DNA of 33,384 bases, from the NCBI GenBank assembly GCA_049320945.1, contig JBMOQT010000355.1, positions 1 to 33,384 on the forward strand, written 5' to 3'. This DNA is from DYIB01 sp049320945 (lineage in GTDB: Bacteria; Pseudomonadota; Gammaproteobacteria; Burkholderiales; Rhodocyclaceae). Positions 25,724-32,709 of the stretch are shown in pieces. How positions within the stretch are numbered: the stretch's first letter is position 1; each line of letters starts with the position of its first letter. The position numbers and the translations under genes were made by a program. The notes beneath the pieces were generated by a model. That model made no database searches, had not been told where the DNA came from, and saw only the letters and a program-made list of their open reading frames with translations.

Positions 25724-26778
25724 TCAATACGACTACTCCTACCGTACCCATGCCCGGTCCCATCATGCTCGATCTGGCCGGGCCGCAGCTCGGCCCGGAA
25801 GAAAAGGAAATGCTGCAGCACCCGCTGGTGGGCGGTGTCATCCTCTTTTCCCGCAACTACCAGGCGCCCGAGCAGCTGTGCCGGCTCACCGCCGACATCC
25901 ACGCCGCCCGCACCGGGTTGATCATCGCCGTGGACCACGAGGGCGGCCGGGTGCAGCGCTTCCGCGACGGCTTCACGCCGCTGCCCGCCATGCGCGCCCT
26001 GAGCCGGCTGTGGCAGCAGGACCCGGCGGCGGCACGCGCCGCCGCTCGCAGCACCGGCTATGTCCTGGCGGCGGAACTGCGCGCCTGCGGCGTGGACCTG
26101 AGCTTTACGCCGGTGCTGGATCTGGACTACGGCGCCAGCAGCGTCATCGGGGACCGGGCGTTCCACCGGGATCCGCTGGTGGTCACCGAGCTTGCGCGGG
26201 AGCTGATCGCCGGGCTGGGGCAGGCGGGCATGGCCGGCGTGGGCAAGCATTTCCCCGGCCACGGCTTCGTGGCGGCCGACTCCCACCTTGCGGTGCCGCG
26301 GGACGAGCGGGAGCTGGCGGCGATACGCGCCGACGACCTGGTGCCCTATTCTCGGCACCGGGACATGAAGCTGGCGGCGGTGATGCCGGCCCACGTGATC
26401 TACGAGCGGGTGGACCCAAACCCGGCCGGCTTTTCCCCTTACTGGCTCAGGACCGTGCTGCGTGGCGAGCTGGGTTTCGACGGCGTGATCTTCAGCGACG
26501 ACCTGTCCATGGAAGGAGCGAGCGTGGCGGGCGGAATCGTCGAGCGGGCCGAGGCGGCACTCGCCGCCGGCTGCGACATGGTGCTGGTGTGCAACGCGCC
26601 GGAATCCGCCGCCCGGCTGCTGGACGCCTGGCGGCCCCACTTCCACGAGGAGAGCGCCCTGCGCCTGCAGCGGCTGCTGCCGCCCGGGCCGGCCATGGGG
26701 CGCGACGCCCTGGAGGGGCAGACGGCCTATCAGGCAGCGCGCCAGACGGTGGCGGCCCTGGCGGCGCCCAAGGCCTGA
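25720..26778 (+). CDS. nagZ: Beta-N-acetylhexosaminidase NagZ
   Basis: Cytoplasmic glycoside hydrolase family 3 enzyme that removes GlcNAc from GlcNAc-anhydroMurNAc peptides in peptidoglycan recycling; in some bacteria its products induce ampC-type beta-lactamases. The 352 residues include VDHEGGRVQRF (71-81), KHFPGHG (176-182) with the acid/base His, and the nucleophile Asp260 in IFSDDLSM. No signal peptide is present, as expected. It is the last gene of the chain of four-base overlaps that begins at rnc. Confidence 0.96.
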   Translation: MINTTTPTVPMPGPIMLDLAGPQLGPEEKEMLQHPLVGGVILFSRNYQAPEQLCRLTADIHAARTGLIIAVDHEGGRVQRFRDGFTPLPAMRALSRLWQQDPAAARAAARSTGYVLAAELRACGVDLSFTPVLDLDYGASSVIGDRAFHRDPLVVTELARELIAGLGQAGMAGVGKHFPGHGFVAADSHLAVPRDERELAAIRADDLVPYSRHRDMKLAAVMPAHVIYERVDPNPAGFSPYWLRTVLRGELGFDGVIFSDDLSMEGASVAGGIVERAEAALAAGCDMVLVCNAPESAARLLDAWRPHFHEESALRLQRLLPPGPAMGRDALEGQTAYQAARQTVAALAAPKA

Positions 26779-26784
26779 GCCACA

Positions 26785-27411
26785 ATGGAGCCGCTCCTCG
26801 AATGCCGCGCCTGCCCGCGGCTGGCGGACTTCCTGGCGGACATCCGGCGCCGCCATCCCGGCTATCATGCCCGGCCGGTCCTGCCCTTCGGCGACGAGCG
26901 GGCGCGCCTGCTGATCGTCGGCCTGGCGCCCGGCTTCCACGGCGCCAACCGCTCGGGCCGGCCGTTCACCGGTGATTATGCCGGCATCCTGCTGTACCAG
27001 ACCCTACATCGCTACGGCTTTGCCAGCCGCCCGGAATCCTTGTCGGCCGACGACGGCCTGCGCCTCCTGGACTGCCGCATCACCAACGCGGTGAAATGCG
27101 TGCCGCCGGAGAACAAGCCGGAGACCAGCGAGATCCGCCGCTGCAACCGCCACCTGGCCGGCGAGCTGGAGGGCAGCCCCGACATCAAGGTGATCCTGGC
27201 CCTGGGGCTGATCGCCCACAACGCCGTGCTCCTGGCGCACGGCGTGAAGCGCAGCGCCCACGGGTTTGCCCACGGCGCGCGCCATGTCCTGCCCGACGGC
27301 ACCGTGCTCTACGACAGCTATCATTGCAGCCGCTACAACACCCAGACCGGCCGGCTGACGGCGGCGGCCTTCCACCAGGTGTTCGACGCCATCCGCCGGG
27401 AGCTGGGCTAA
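26785..27411 (+). CDS. Uracil-DNA glycosylase family protein, likely family 5 (UDGb)
   Basis: Base-excision repair glycosylase that removes uracil and possibly hypoxanthine from DNA, 208 residues. Four cysteines in the iron-sulfur pattern of families 4/5 are present (Cys7, Cys10, Cys105, Cys120). Motif GLAPGFHGANRSGRPFTGD (46-64) is of the UDGb (family 5) type, where Ala and Gly replace the polar catalytic residue of other families. HCSRYNTQTGRL near 180 replaces the usual HPSPxNxxTGRL, with Cys in place of Pro. It begins 6 bases after nagZ and is followed by uvrC after 12 bases, so two repair functions sit together. Confidence 0.82.
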   Translation: MEPLLECRACPRLADFLADIRRRHPGYHARPVLPFGDERARLLIVGLAPGFHGANRSGRPFTGDYAGILLYQTLHRYGFASRPESLSADDGLRLLDCRITNAVKCVPPENKPETSEIRRCNRHLAGELEGSPDIKVILALGLIAHNAVLLAHGVKRSAHGFAHGARHVLPDGTVLYDSYHCSRYNTQTGRLTAAAFHQVFDAIRRELG

Positions 27412-27423
27412 GCCATTCCCGCC

Positions 27424-29220
27424 ATGCTCGACCCCAAAGCCCTGATCCAGACCCTGCCCGAGGAGCCGGGTGTGTATCGCATGGTCAGCGGCGAGGGGGC
27501 CGTGCTCTACGTGGGCAAGGCCAAGAACCTGAAGAAGCGGGTGTCGTCCTATTTCCAGAAGACCAACCTCAGCCCGCGCATCCAGCTCATGGTGCAGCAG
27601 GTGGAGCGGGTGGAGATCACGGCCACCCGCTCCGAGGCCGAGGCGCTGCTGCTGGAAAGCAATCTCATCAAGAGCCTGGCGCCCAAGTTCAACATCCTGT
27701 TCCGGGACGACAAGACCTATCCCTACATCGAGCTGTCGGCCGACGCCTTCCCGCGCGTGGCTTTCCACCGGGGCGCCTTCGACAAGCGGGCGCATTATTT
27801 CGGCCCCTTCCCCAACGCCCAGGCGGTGCGGGAAAGCATCCAGCTGCTGCAGAAGGTGTTCCTGCTGCGTACCTGCGAGAACAGCGTGTTCCAGAACCGC
27901 TCGCGGCCCTGCCTGCTGCACCAGATCCATCGCTGCACCGCCCCCTGTGTCGGCCTGATCTCCCCCGAGGAGTATGCCGCCGACGTGCAGCTTGCCGAGC
28001 TGGTGCTCAAGGGGCGCCACGGCGAGGTGGTGGACCGCCTCACCGAGGCCATGAACCAGGCCGCCGCGCGCCTGCAGTACGAGCGGGCGGCGGCGCTGCG
28101 GGACCAGATCCGCTCCCTGCAGAAGGTGCTGCATCGCCAGTTCATGAGCAGCACCCGGGAGGAGGACGTGGACATCGTGGCGGCCGTGTCGGAGGCGGGC
28201 GTGCTGTGCGTCAACCACGCCCTGGTGCGCGGCGGCCGGCACCTGGGCGACAAGGCCCACTTCCCCCAGAACGCCCGGGACTACGCGCCCGCCGATGCCC
28301 TGGAGGCCTTCCTGGAGCAGCATTACACGCAACATCCGGCGCCCCTGCGCATCCTGGTGAATCAGCCCGTGGCCGAGGAGTTCCGCGCCGGGCTGGTAGC
28401 CCTGCTGGGCAAGCGTGTGGCCATCACCGCGCCGCGCAACGAGACCGAGAAGGCCTGGATGGCGCTGGCGGAGAAGAACGCGCGCCATGCCATCGCCGCC
28501 GAGCTGCAGGTGAAATCGACGGTGGACAAGAAGCTGGCGGCCCTGGGACAGGCGCTGGGCCTGGCCGAGGCGCCGCGGCGCATCGAGTGCTTCGACATCA
28601 GCCACACCCAGGGCGAGGCCACGGTGGCCTCCTGCGTGGTGTGCATCGACGGGCGCATGAGGAAGGGCGAGTACCGCCGCTACAACATCGCCGGCATCAC
28701 CCCCGGCGACGACTACGCCGCCATGCGCCAGGCCCTGGCGCGCCGCTACGAGAAAGTGGCGGCGGGGGAGGGGATGCGTCCGGACCTGGTGCTCATCGAC
28801 GGCGGCAAGGGGCAGCTGGATGCCGCGCGCAACATCCTGGCCGAGCTGAGCCTGGACGACATCCCCGCGGTGGGCATCGCCAAGGGGGAAGAGCGCAAGG
28901 TCGGCCTGGAGGCCCTGATCGTGCCGGGCCTGGAAGAGCCGCTGCATCTGCGCCCGGACGATCCGGCCCTGCATCTCATCCAGGAGGTGCGCGACGAGGC
29001 CCACCGCTTCGCCCTGACCGGCCACCGGGCAGCGCGCGCCAGGGTGCGCGGCAAGTCGCGGCTGGAGGACATTCCGGGCATCGGCCCGGCGCGGCGCAAG
29101 CGCCTGCTGGCCCAGTTCGGCGGCCTGCAGGGGGTGCTCGCCGCCACCGTGGAGGACTTGTGCCGCGTGGCAGGCATCAGCCGCAAACTGGCGGAAGACA
29201 TATACAATCAGCTGCACTAA
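27424..29220 (+). CDS. uvrC: Excinuclease ABC subunit C
   Basis: Makes both incisions of nucleotide excision repair with UvrB, 598 residues. An N-terminal GIY-YIG nuclease (GVYRMVSGEGAVLYVGKAKNLKKRVSSYF), a UVR domain near 200-240 (EAMNQAAARLQYERAAALRDQI), the RNase H-like second nuclease (CFDISHTQGEATVASCVV) and a C-terminal helix-hairpin-helix pair (IPGIGPARRKRLLAQFGG, VAGISRKLAEDIYNQL) are all present. In gammaproteobacteria uvrC also precedes pgsA. Confidence 0.98.
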   Translation: MLDPKALIQTLPEEPGVYRMVSGEGAVLYVGKAKNLKKRVSSYFQKTNLSPRIQLMVQQVERVEITATRSEAEALLLESNLIKSLAPKFNILFRDDKTYPYIELSADAFPRVAFHRGAFDKRAHYFGPFPNAQAVRESIQLLQKVFLLRTCENSVFQNRSRPCLLHQIHRCTAPCVGLISPEEYAADVQLAELVLKGRHGEVVDRLTEAMNQAAARLQYERAAALRDQIRSLQKVLHRQFMSSTREEDVDIVAAVSEAGVLCVNHALVRGGRHLGDKAHFPQNARDYAPADALEAFLEQHYTQHPAPLRILVNQPVAEEFRAGLVALLGKRVAITAPRNETEKAWMALAEKNARHAIAAELQVKSTVDKKLAALGQALGLAEAPRRIECFDISHTQGEATVASCVVCIDGRMRKGEYRRYNIAGITPGDDYAAMRQALARRYEKVAAGEGMRPDLVLIDGGKGQLDAARNILAELSLDDIPAVGIAKGEERKVGLEALIVPGLEEPLHLRPDDPALHLIQEVRDEAHRFALTGHRAARARVRGKSRLEDIPGIGPARRKRLLAQFGGLQGVLAATVEDLCRVAGISRKLAEDIYNQLH

Positions 29221-29236
29221 CAAGCCAACGCCTTCC

Positions 29237-29815
29237 ATGCCGCTCAACCTGCCGAACCTGCTCACCTGGGGGCGCATCCTGCTGATCCCGCTGTTCGTCG
29301 GCATCTTCTACGTGCCGCACCACTGGTTCACGCCGGCCGAGCAGAATCTCATCTCCATGATCATCTTCATCGCCGCCGCGCTCACCGACTGGCTGGACGG
29401 CTACCTGGCGCGCAGCCTGAGGCAGACCTCGGCCTTCGGCGCCTTTCTCGATCCGGTGGCCGACAAGCTCATGGTGGCGGCGGCCCTGATCATCCTGGTG
29501 CAGCTCGAGCGCATCGACACCATCATCGCCTTCATCATCATCGGCCGCGAAATCGCCATTTCAGCCCTGCGCGAATGGATGGCCAAGATCGGCGCCTCGC
29601 GCAGCGTGGCGGTGTCCTTCCTGGGCAAGCTGAAGACCGCCAGCCAGATGGTGGCCATTCCCATGCTCCTGTATCACACCCCCATCGGCTCCTTCTCGCC
29701 CCAGGCGGCGGGCACCTGGCTCATCTATCTCGCGGCGCTGCTCACCCTGTGGTCCATGGGCTACTACCTGCGCATGGCCTGGCCCGAGCTGTCCGGGGCG
29801 AATGAGCGCGAATAG
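29237..29815 (+). CDS. pgsA: CDP-diacylglycerol-glycerol-3-phosphate 3-phosphatidyltransferase
   Basis: Integral membrane enzyme that makes phosphatidylglycerol phosphate, the entry to PG and cardiolipin. The 192 residues contain the CDP-alcohol phosphotransferase motif D54-G55-x2-A58-R59-x8-G68-x3-D72-x3-D76, and about five to six hydrophobic segments. MPLNLPNLLTWGRILLIPLF is the standard start. It follows uvrC by 16 bases and ends just before the tRNA promoter. Confidence 0.95.
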   Translation: MPLNLPNLLTWGRILLIPLFVGIFYVPHHWFTPAEQNLISMIIFIAAALTDWLDGYLARSLRQTSAFGAFLDPVADKLMVAAALIILVQLERIDTIIAFIIIGREIAISALREWMAKIGASRSVAVSFLGKLKTASQMVAIPMLLYHTPIGSFSPQAAGTWLIYLAALLTLWSMGYYLRMAWPELSGANERE

Positions 29816-29824
29816 CATCACGCC

Positions 29825-29852
29825 TTGACACTCTGTCTGGTGCCGCTATAAT
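29825..29852 (+). promoter_or_regulatory. Consensus sigma-70 promoter of the tRNA cluster
   Basis: TTGACA (29825-29830) and TATAAT (29847-29852) are both perfect, with a 16-base spacer. Transcription should begin near 29859, a few bases before tRNA-Gly. This is the strongest promoter in the window. Confidence 0.92.
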
Positions 29853-29865
29853 GCGCGTCTGTCTT

Positions 29866-29941
29866 GCGGGAATAGCTCAGTTGGTAGAGCGCAACCTTGC
29901 CAAGGTTGAGGTCGCGAGTTCGAGACTCGTTTCCCGCTCCA
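29866..29941 (+). tRNA. tRNA-Gly (anticodon GCC)
   Basis: A 76-base cloverleaf with the acceptor stem GCGGGAA/TTCCCGC, D-arm GCTCAGTTGGTAGAGC, anticodon loop TTGCCAA (anticodon 29899-29901), a T-arm with GAGTTCGAGACTC, and an encoded CCA end. Confidence 0.97.
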
Positions 29942-29950
29942 GGTTTCTCG

Positions 29951-29976
29951 GGGGAAAGCGCCAGCTTTCCCCTTTT
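29951..29976 (+). terminator. Terminator-like hairpin between tRNA-Gly and tRNA-Cys
   Basis: GGGGAAAGC (29951-29959) and GCTTTCCCC (29964-29972) form a perfect 9-bp stem with a 4-base loop, followed by TTTTCT. It lies inside the tRNA cluster, so read-through or a processing role is needed for the two tRNAs downstream. Confidence 0.7.
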
Positions 29977-29995
29977 CTATCTCTAATCCATCCCG

Positions 29996-30069
29996 GGCGG
30001 GGTGGCAGAGTGGTCATGCAGCGGCCTGCAAAGCCGTGTACGCCGGTTCGATTCCGACCCCCGCCTCCA
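29996..30069 (+). tRNA. tRNA-Cys (anticodon GCA)
   Basis: A 74-base cloverleaf with acceptor GGCGGGG/CCCCGCC, anticodon GCA at 30028-30030 in loop CTGCAAA, a T-arm with GGTTCGATTCC, and an encoded CCA. Confidence 0.97.
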
Positions 30070-30113
30070 CATCGCATCTCATTCGGCTGAGCGCATCCTG
30101 GCACGCGGCCGGC

Positions 30114-30200
30114 GCCCGGATGGTGAAATTGGTAGACACAAGGGACTTAAAATCCCTCGGCCGCAAGGCCATGCGGGTTCGAGTCCCGCTCCGGGCACCA
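30114..30200 (+). tRNA. tRNA-Leu (anticodon TAA)
   Basis: An 87-base class II tRNA with a long variable arm. Acceptor GCCCGGA/TCCGGGC, anticodon stem AGGGA/TCCCT with anticodon TAA at 30148-30150, T-loop GTTCGAGTC, encoded CCA. No terminator is visible between it and the next gene. Confidence 0.97.
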
Positions 30201-30272
30201 GCAGTATCAGGACGCGGCTGACCGATGCAGTCTGGTAAAATCTGCACTGGAAATGCAGGTTTATCTCTTCCG

Positions 30273-30686
30273 ATGATCGTCCTGAATCTCGTTTGCGAGC
30301 AGCAGCACAAGTTCGAGGGCTGGTTCCGCTCGAACGAGGATTTCGCCGGCCAAAACGCGCGCGGCCTGGTGAGCTGTCCGGCCTGCGGCAGCACGGCCGT
30401 GGTGCGGCTGCCCTCGGGTCCCCGCGTCGTGCGCGCCCGCACCAGGGCGGAGCCGGCGCCGAGCAAGCAGGAAGTTCCGCCGCTGGTCAAGCTCCTGCAG
30501 GCAGTGCTGGAGAACAGCGAGGATGTCGGCGAACGCTTCGCCGAGGAGGCGCGCAAGATCCATTACGAGGAAGTCCCGGCGCGCAACATCCGCGGCGTCA
30601 CTTCGGTGCATGAGGCCAAGGAGCTGCTGGAGGAGGGCATCGCCGTGCTGCCCCTGCCGCTGCCGCCGCGCTCGGAAATGCACTGA
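30273..30686 (+). CDS. DUF1178 family protein
   Basis: A 137-residue cytoplasmic protein of unknown function. MIVLNLVCEQQHKFEGWFRSNEDF is the typical DUF1178 N-terminus; a Cys near the start and a CPACGS pair (VSCPACGSTAVVRLPS) suggest a small zinc ribbon. ATG 30273 is preferred over the in-frame start at 30225, which would add 16 residues foreign to the family. TAAAAT at 30236-30241 could be a -10 box, but no -35 fits, so expression from the tRNA transcript is possible. A 6-bp stem (30685-30699) overlaps the stop and has no T run. Confidence 0.8.
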   Translation: MIVLNLVCEQQHKFEGWFRSNEDFAGQNARGLVSCPACGSTAVVRLPSGPRVVRARTRAEPAPSKQEVPPLVKLLQAVLENSEDVGERFAEEARKIHYEEVPARNIRGVTSVHEAKELLEEGIAVLPLPLPPRSEMH

Positions 30687-30724
30687 GCGGCATCCGCTCG
30701 TCATATCGCTCCCCCACAGGAAAT

Positions 30725-30746
30725 TCTTACAGCCGGTCTTGTAAGA
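30725..30746. repeat. 7-bp inverted repeat, possible activator site
   Basis: TCTTACA (30725-30731) and TGTAAGA (30740-30746) are exact reverse complements 8 bases apart. The centre lies about 250 bases before the sigma-54 core promoter, a usual distance for an enhancer-binding activator, but the motif itself is not one I recognise. Confidence 0.4.
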
Positions 30747-30980
30747 CCTTCATGCTGTTGTCCTGATTTCCCCTTGTCGTGAGGCGCACCAGGCGGCGCG
30801 TGTCTCAGCCCAACGACATATATTTCCGCGCTATTTCATTTACTTGAATCGTCGTTGCGGCGACGCTGTCGCAGGGCCACGACAGCTTTTGCTGCGTATC
30901 GGCCGCCTATTCTTCTCATCGGTTTCCGCCCGGGTTTGCCCTGTTGTCGTAATGAACGGAATTAAAACGCCTTTTCCCTT

Positions 30981-30997
30981 TTGGCATATCGCTTGCA
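30981..30997 (+). promoter_or_regulatory. Sigma-54 promoter of the exopolysaccharide locus
   Basis: T-TGGCAT-N5-TTGCA matches the sigma-54 pattern TGGCAC-N5-TTGCA with one mismatch, and the invariant GG (30983-30984) and GC (30995-30996) are exactly ten bases apart. Transcription should start near 31008 and read into the sugar transferase gene. Confidence 0.75.
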
Positions 30998-31176
30998 TTG
31001 GGCGCAGGCGATTGCGGGGGCCGCACCGGCTGCAAAAAGTGCCGGCACGGCCGGTTTCAGCATCCATTAAAAAATGGGGGTGTGCCGTTGAAGGCGCTGG
31101 CGAATCGAACAAGGAAAATGGAATCACCCGAAGCTTGGGAGGGGCTTGTCTGCGGCCGACGATCTGATCGAACGCC

Positions 31177-32685
31177 ATGATAGCCCAACCCAACCGATCG
31201 TCCCGACTTGCGCCCGATCGTGTGCACCCGCGCAGCGGCCGGCGCGCCCAGGCCCAAACGACGCTCAGGCGCTACCCGCGCGCTGCCGCCCAGCGCGTTT
31301 CGGTAGGCAGCGCCGAGGTGCCGGCGGTGGCCTTCGTCAAGCAGCTGCTCAACCCCATTGTCATTGTCGCCACTTTGCTGCTGTGCGCACTGGTCTACCG
31401 ACAGCCGTTCTCGACGCCTTACATCGCCCTGGCGGTGCTGTCCTTCATTATCGCCACCCAGATCTGCGGCGAAGCCCAGCTGGCGCATGTGGGCACCGCC
31501 AAGCCGCTCGACTTCGTCAAGCGCGGCGTGCTGGTGGAGTGGGCTTTCATGGTGACGGTGCTGCTGCTGCTTGCCTTCGCCACCAAGGTTTCGGACGTCT
31601 ATTCGCGCAAGGTGATCCTCACCTGGTTCGCGGTTACGCCCTTCGCCCTGCTGGGCGCCCAGGCGCTCGCCCGGCGCGTGCTCTACCGCGTGGTCGGCAC
31701 GGGCGCGGCCAGGCGCAGTCAATTGATCGTGGGCGTGAACGAGCTGGGCTGCGAGCTGGCGCAGAAGCTGCGCGACGATCCCTGCCTGGGGGAAGTGAAG
31801 GGCTTTTTCGACGACCGCAGCGCCGAGCGGCTGCCGCGGCTCGAGGAGGGCCAGGTGCTGGGGCGGCTGGAGGACGTGCCCGAGTATGTGCGGCGCCACG
31901 GCATCAACGTCATCTACATTTCCCTGCCCATGGCTGCCGAACCGCGCATCCTGCGTTTGCTGGACGAGTTGCGCGACACCACGGCGTCGATCTATTTCGT
32001 GCCGGACATCTTCGTGTTCGATCTCATCCAGGCACGTTTCGTGGACATCAACGGCATTCCCGTGGTGGCGATCTGCGAGACGCCCTTCTGCGGCATGAAC
32101 GGCATTCTCAAGCGCGTCAGCGACATCGTCCTGGCCGGCGCCATCCTGCTGCTCATCTGGCCGCTAATGCTGGCCATTGCCATCGGCGTGAAGCTCAGCT
32201 CGCCGGGACCGGTGCTGTTCAAGCAGCGCCGCTATGGTCTCGATGGCGAGGAGATCGTGGTCTACAAGTTCCGCACCATGACCGTGTGCGAGGACGGCGA
32301 ACGCGTGGTACAGGCCACCCGTAATGACGGACGCATCACGCCCTTCGGCAGGTTCCTGCGCCGGACGTCCCTGGACGAGCTGCCCCAGTTCCTCAACGTG
32401 CTGCAGGGACGCATGAGCGTGGTGGGGCCGCGGCCCCATGCGGTCGCCCACAACGAGCAGTACAGGAAGCTCATCAACGGGTACATGCTGCGCCACAAGG
32501 TGCGGCCGGGAATCACCGGCTGGGCCCAGGTGAATGGCCTGCGCGGCGAAACGGAAACCCTGGAGAAGATGAAAAGGCGCGTGGAGTACGACCTCGATTA
32601 CCTGAGGCACTGGTCGCTCGGCCTGGATCTTTCGATCGTGCTCAGGACGATCGGGATCGTATGGCGCGACCGCAACGCGTACTGA
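31177..32685 (+). CDS. Undecaprenyl-phosphate sugar phosphotransferase (WcaJ/EpsB-like)
   Basis: Polyisoprenyl-phosphate hexose-1-phosphate transferase that starts exopolysaccharide repeat units by moving a sugar phosphate, often glucose, to undecaprenyl phosphate. The 502 residues have a basic N-terminus, four membrane segments (about 58-75, 81-97, 117-134, 146-160), a nucleotide-binding-like middle domain (about 160-280), a reentrant or membrane helix (about 305-325) and the bacterial sugar transferase domain with VYKFRTM (352-358), RRTSLDELPQFLNVL and SVVGPRP. The layout fits WcaJ/EpsB enzymes. The sugar cannot be read from sequence. No good Shine-Dalgarno sequence is seen before ATG 31177, so the true start could differ slightly. 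Confidence 0.9.
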   Translation: MIAQPNRSSRLAPDRVHPRSGRRAQAQTTLRRYPRAAAQRVSVGSAEVPAVAFVKQLLNPIVIVATLLLCALVYRQPFSTPYIALAVLSFIIATQICGEAQLAHVGTAKPLDFVKRGVLVEWAFMVTVLLLLAFATKVSDVYSRKVILTWFAVTPFALLGAQALARRVLYRVVGTGAARRSQLIVGVNELGCELAQKLRDDPCLGEVKGFFDDRSAERLPRLEEGQVLGRLEDVPEYVRRHGINVIYISLPMAAEPRILRLLDELRDTTASIYFVPDIFVFDLIQARFVDINGIPVVAICETPFCGMNGILKRVSDIVLAGAILLLIWPLMLAIAIGVKLSSPGPVLFKQRRYGLDGEEIVVYKFRTMTVCEDGERVVQATRNDGRITPFGRFLRRTSLDELPQFLNVLQGRMSVVGPRPHAVAHNEQYRKLINGYMLRHKVRPGITGWAQVNGLRGETETLEKMKRRVEYDLDYLRHWSLGLDLSIVLRTIGIVWRDRNAY

Positions 32686-32709
32686 TAACCCTACAAAGAG
32701 GTGACAACC

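Larger units (their letters stand above)
30687..31176 (+). promoter_or_regulatory. 490-base control region ahead of the EPS genes
   Basis: No gene was recognised here. The region is less GC-rich than its surroundings. It holds a perfect 7-bp inverted repeat (30725-30746), four copies of TGTCGT or its complement (30775, 30813, 30879, 30945), a sigma-54 promoter (30981-30997) and a transcribed leader of about 170 bases with an AT-rich hairpin at about 31064-31077. The short reading frames here lack family resemblance, Shine-Dalgarno sequences and consistent codon use. Confidence 0.6.

Noticed and set aside
27004..29304. A 766-codon open frame antisense to uvrC, and similar long frames antisense to lepA, fabD-fabG-acpP, mucD and nagZ
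   Set aside because: They mirror well-identified genes on the other strand, are rich in His/Gln/Leu/Arg from complementary GC-rich codons, show no family motifs, and are expected by chance at this GC content.
29866..30686. Genomic island or prophage inserted at the tRNA cluster
   Set aside because: There is no integrase, no duplicated tRNA 3' end downstream in the window, and the DUF1178 gene has normal codon use.
31008..31176. A cyclic-di-GMP riboswitch in the EPS leader
   Set aside because: The conserved GEMM blocks (GGGCAAACC, ACGCAAAGCC) are absent; only short ordinary stems are visible.
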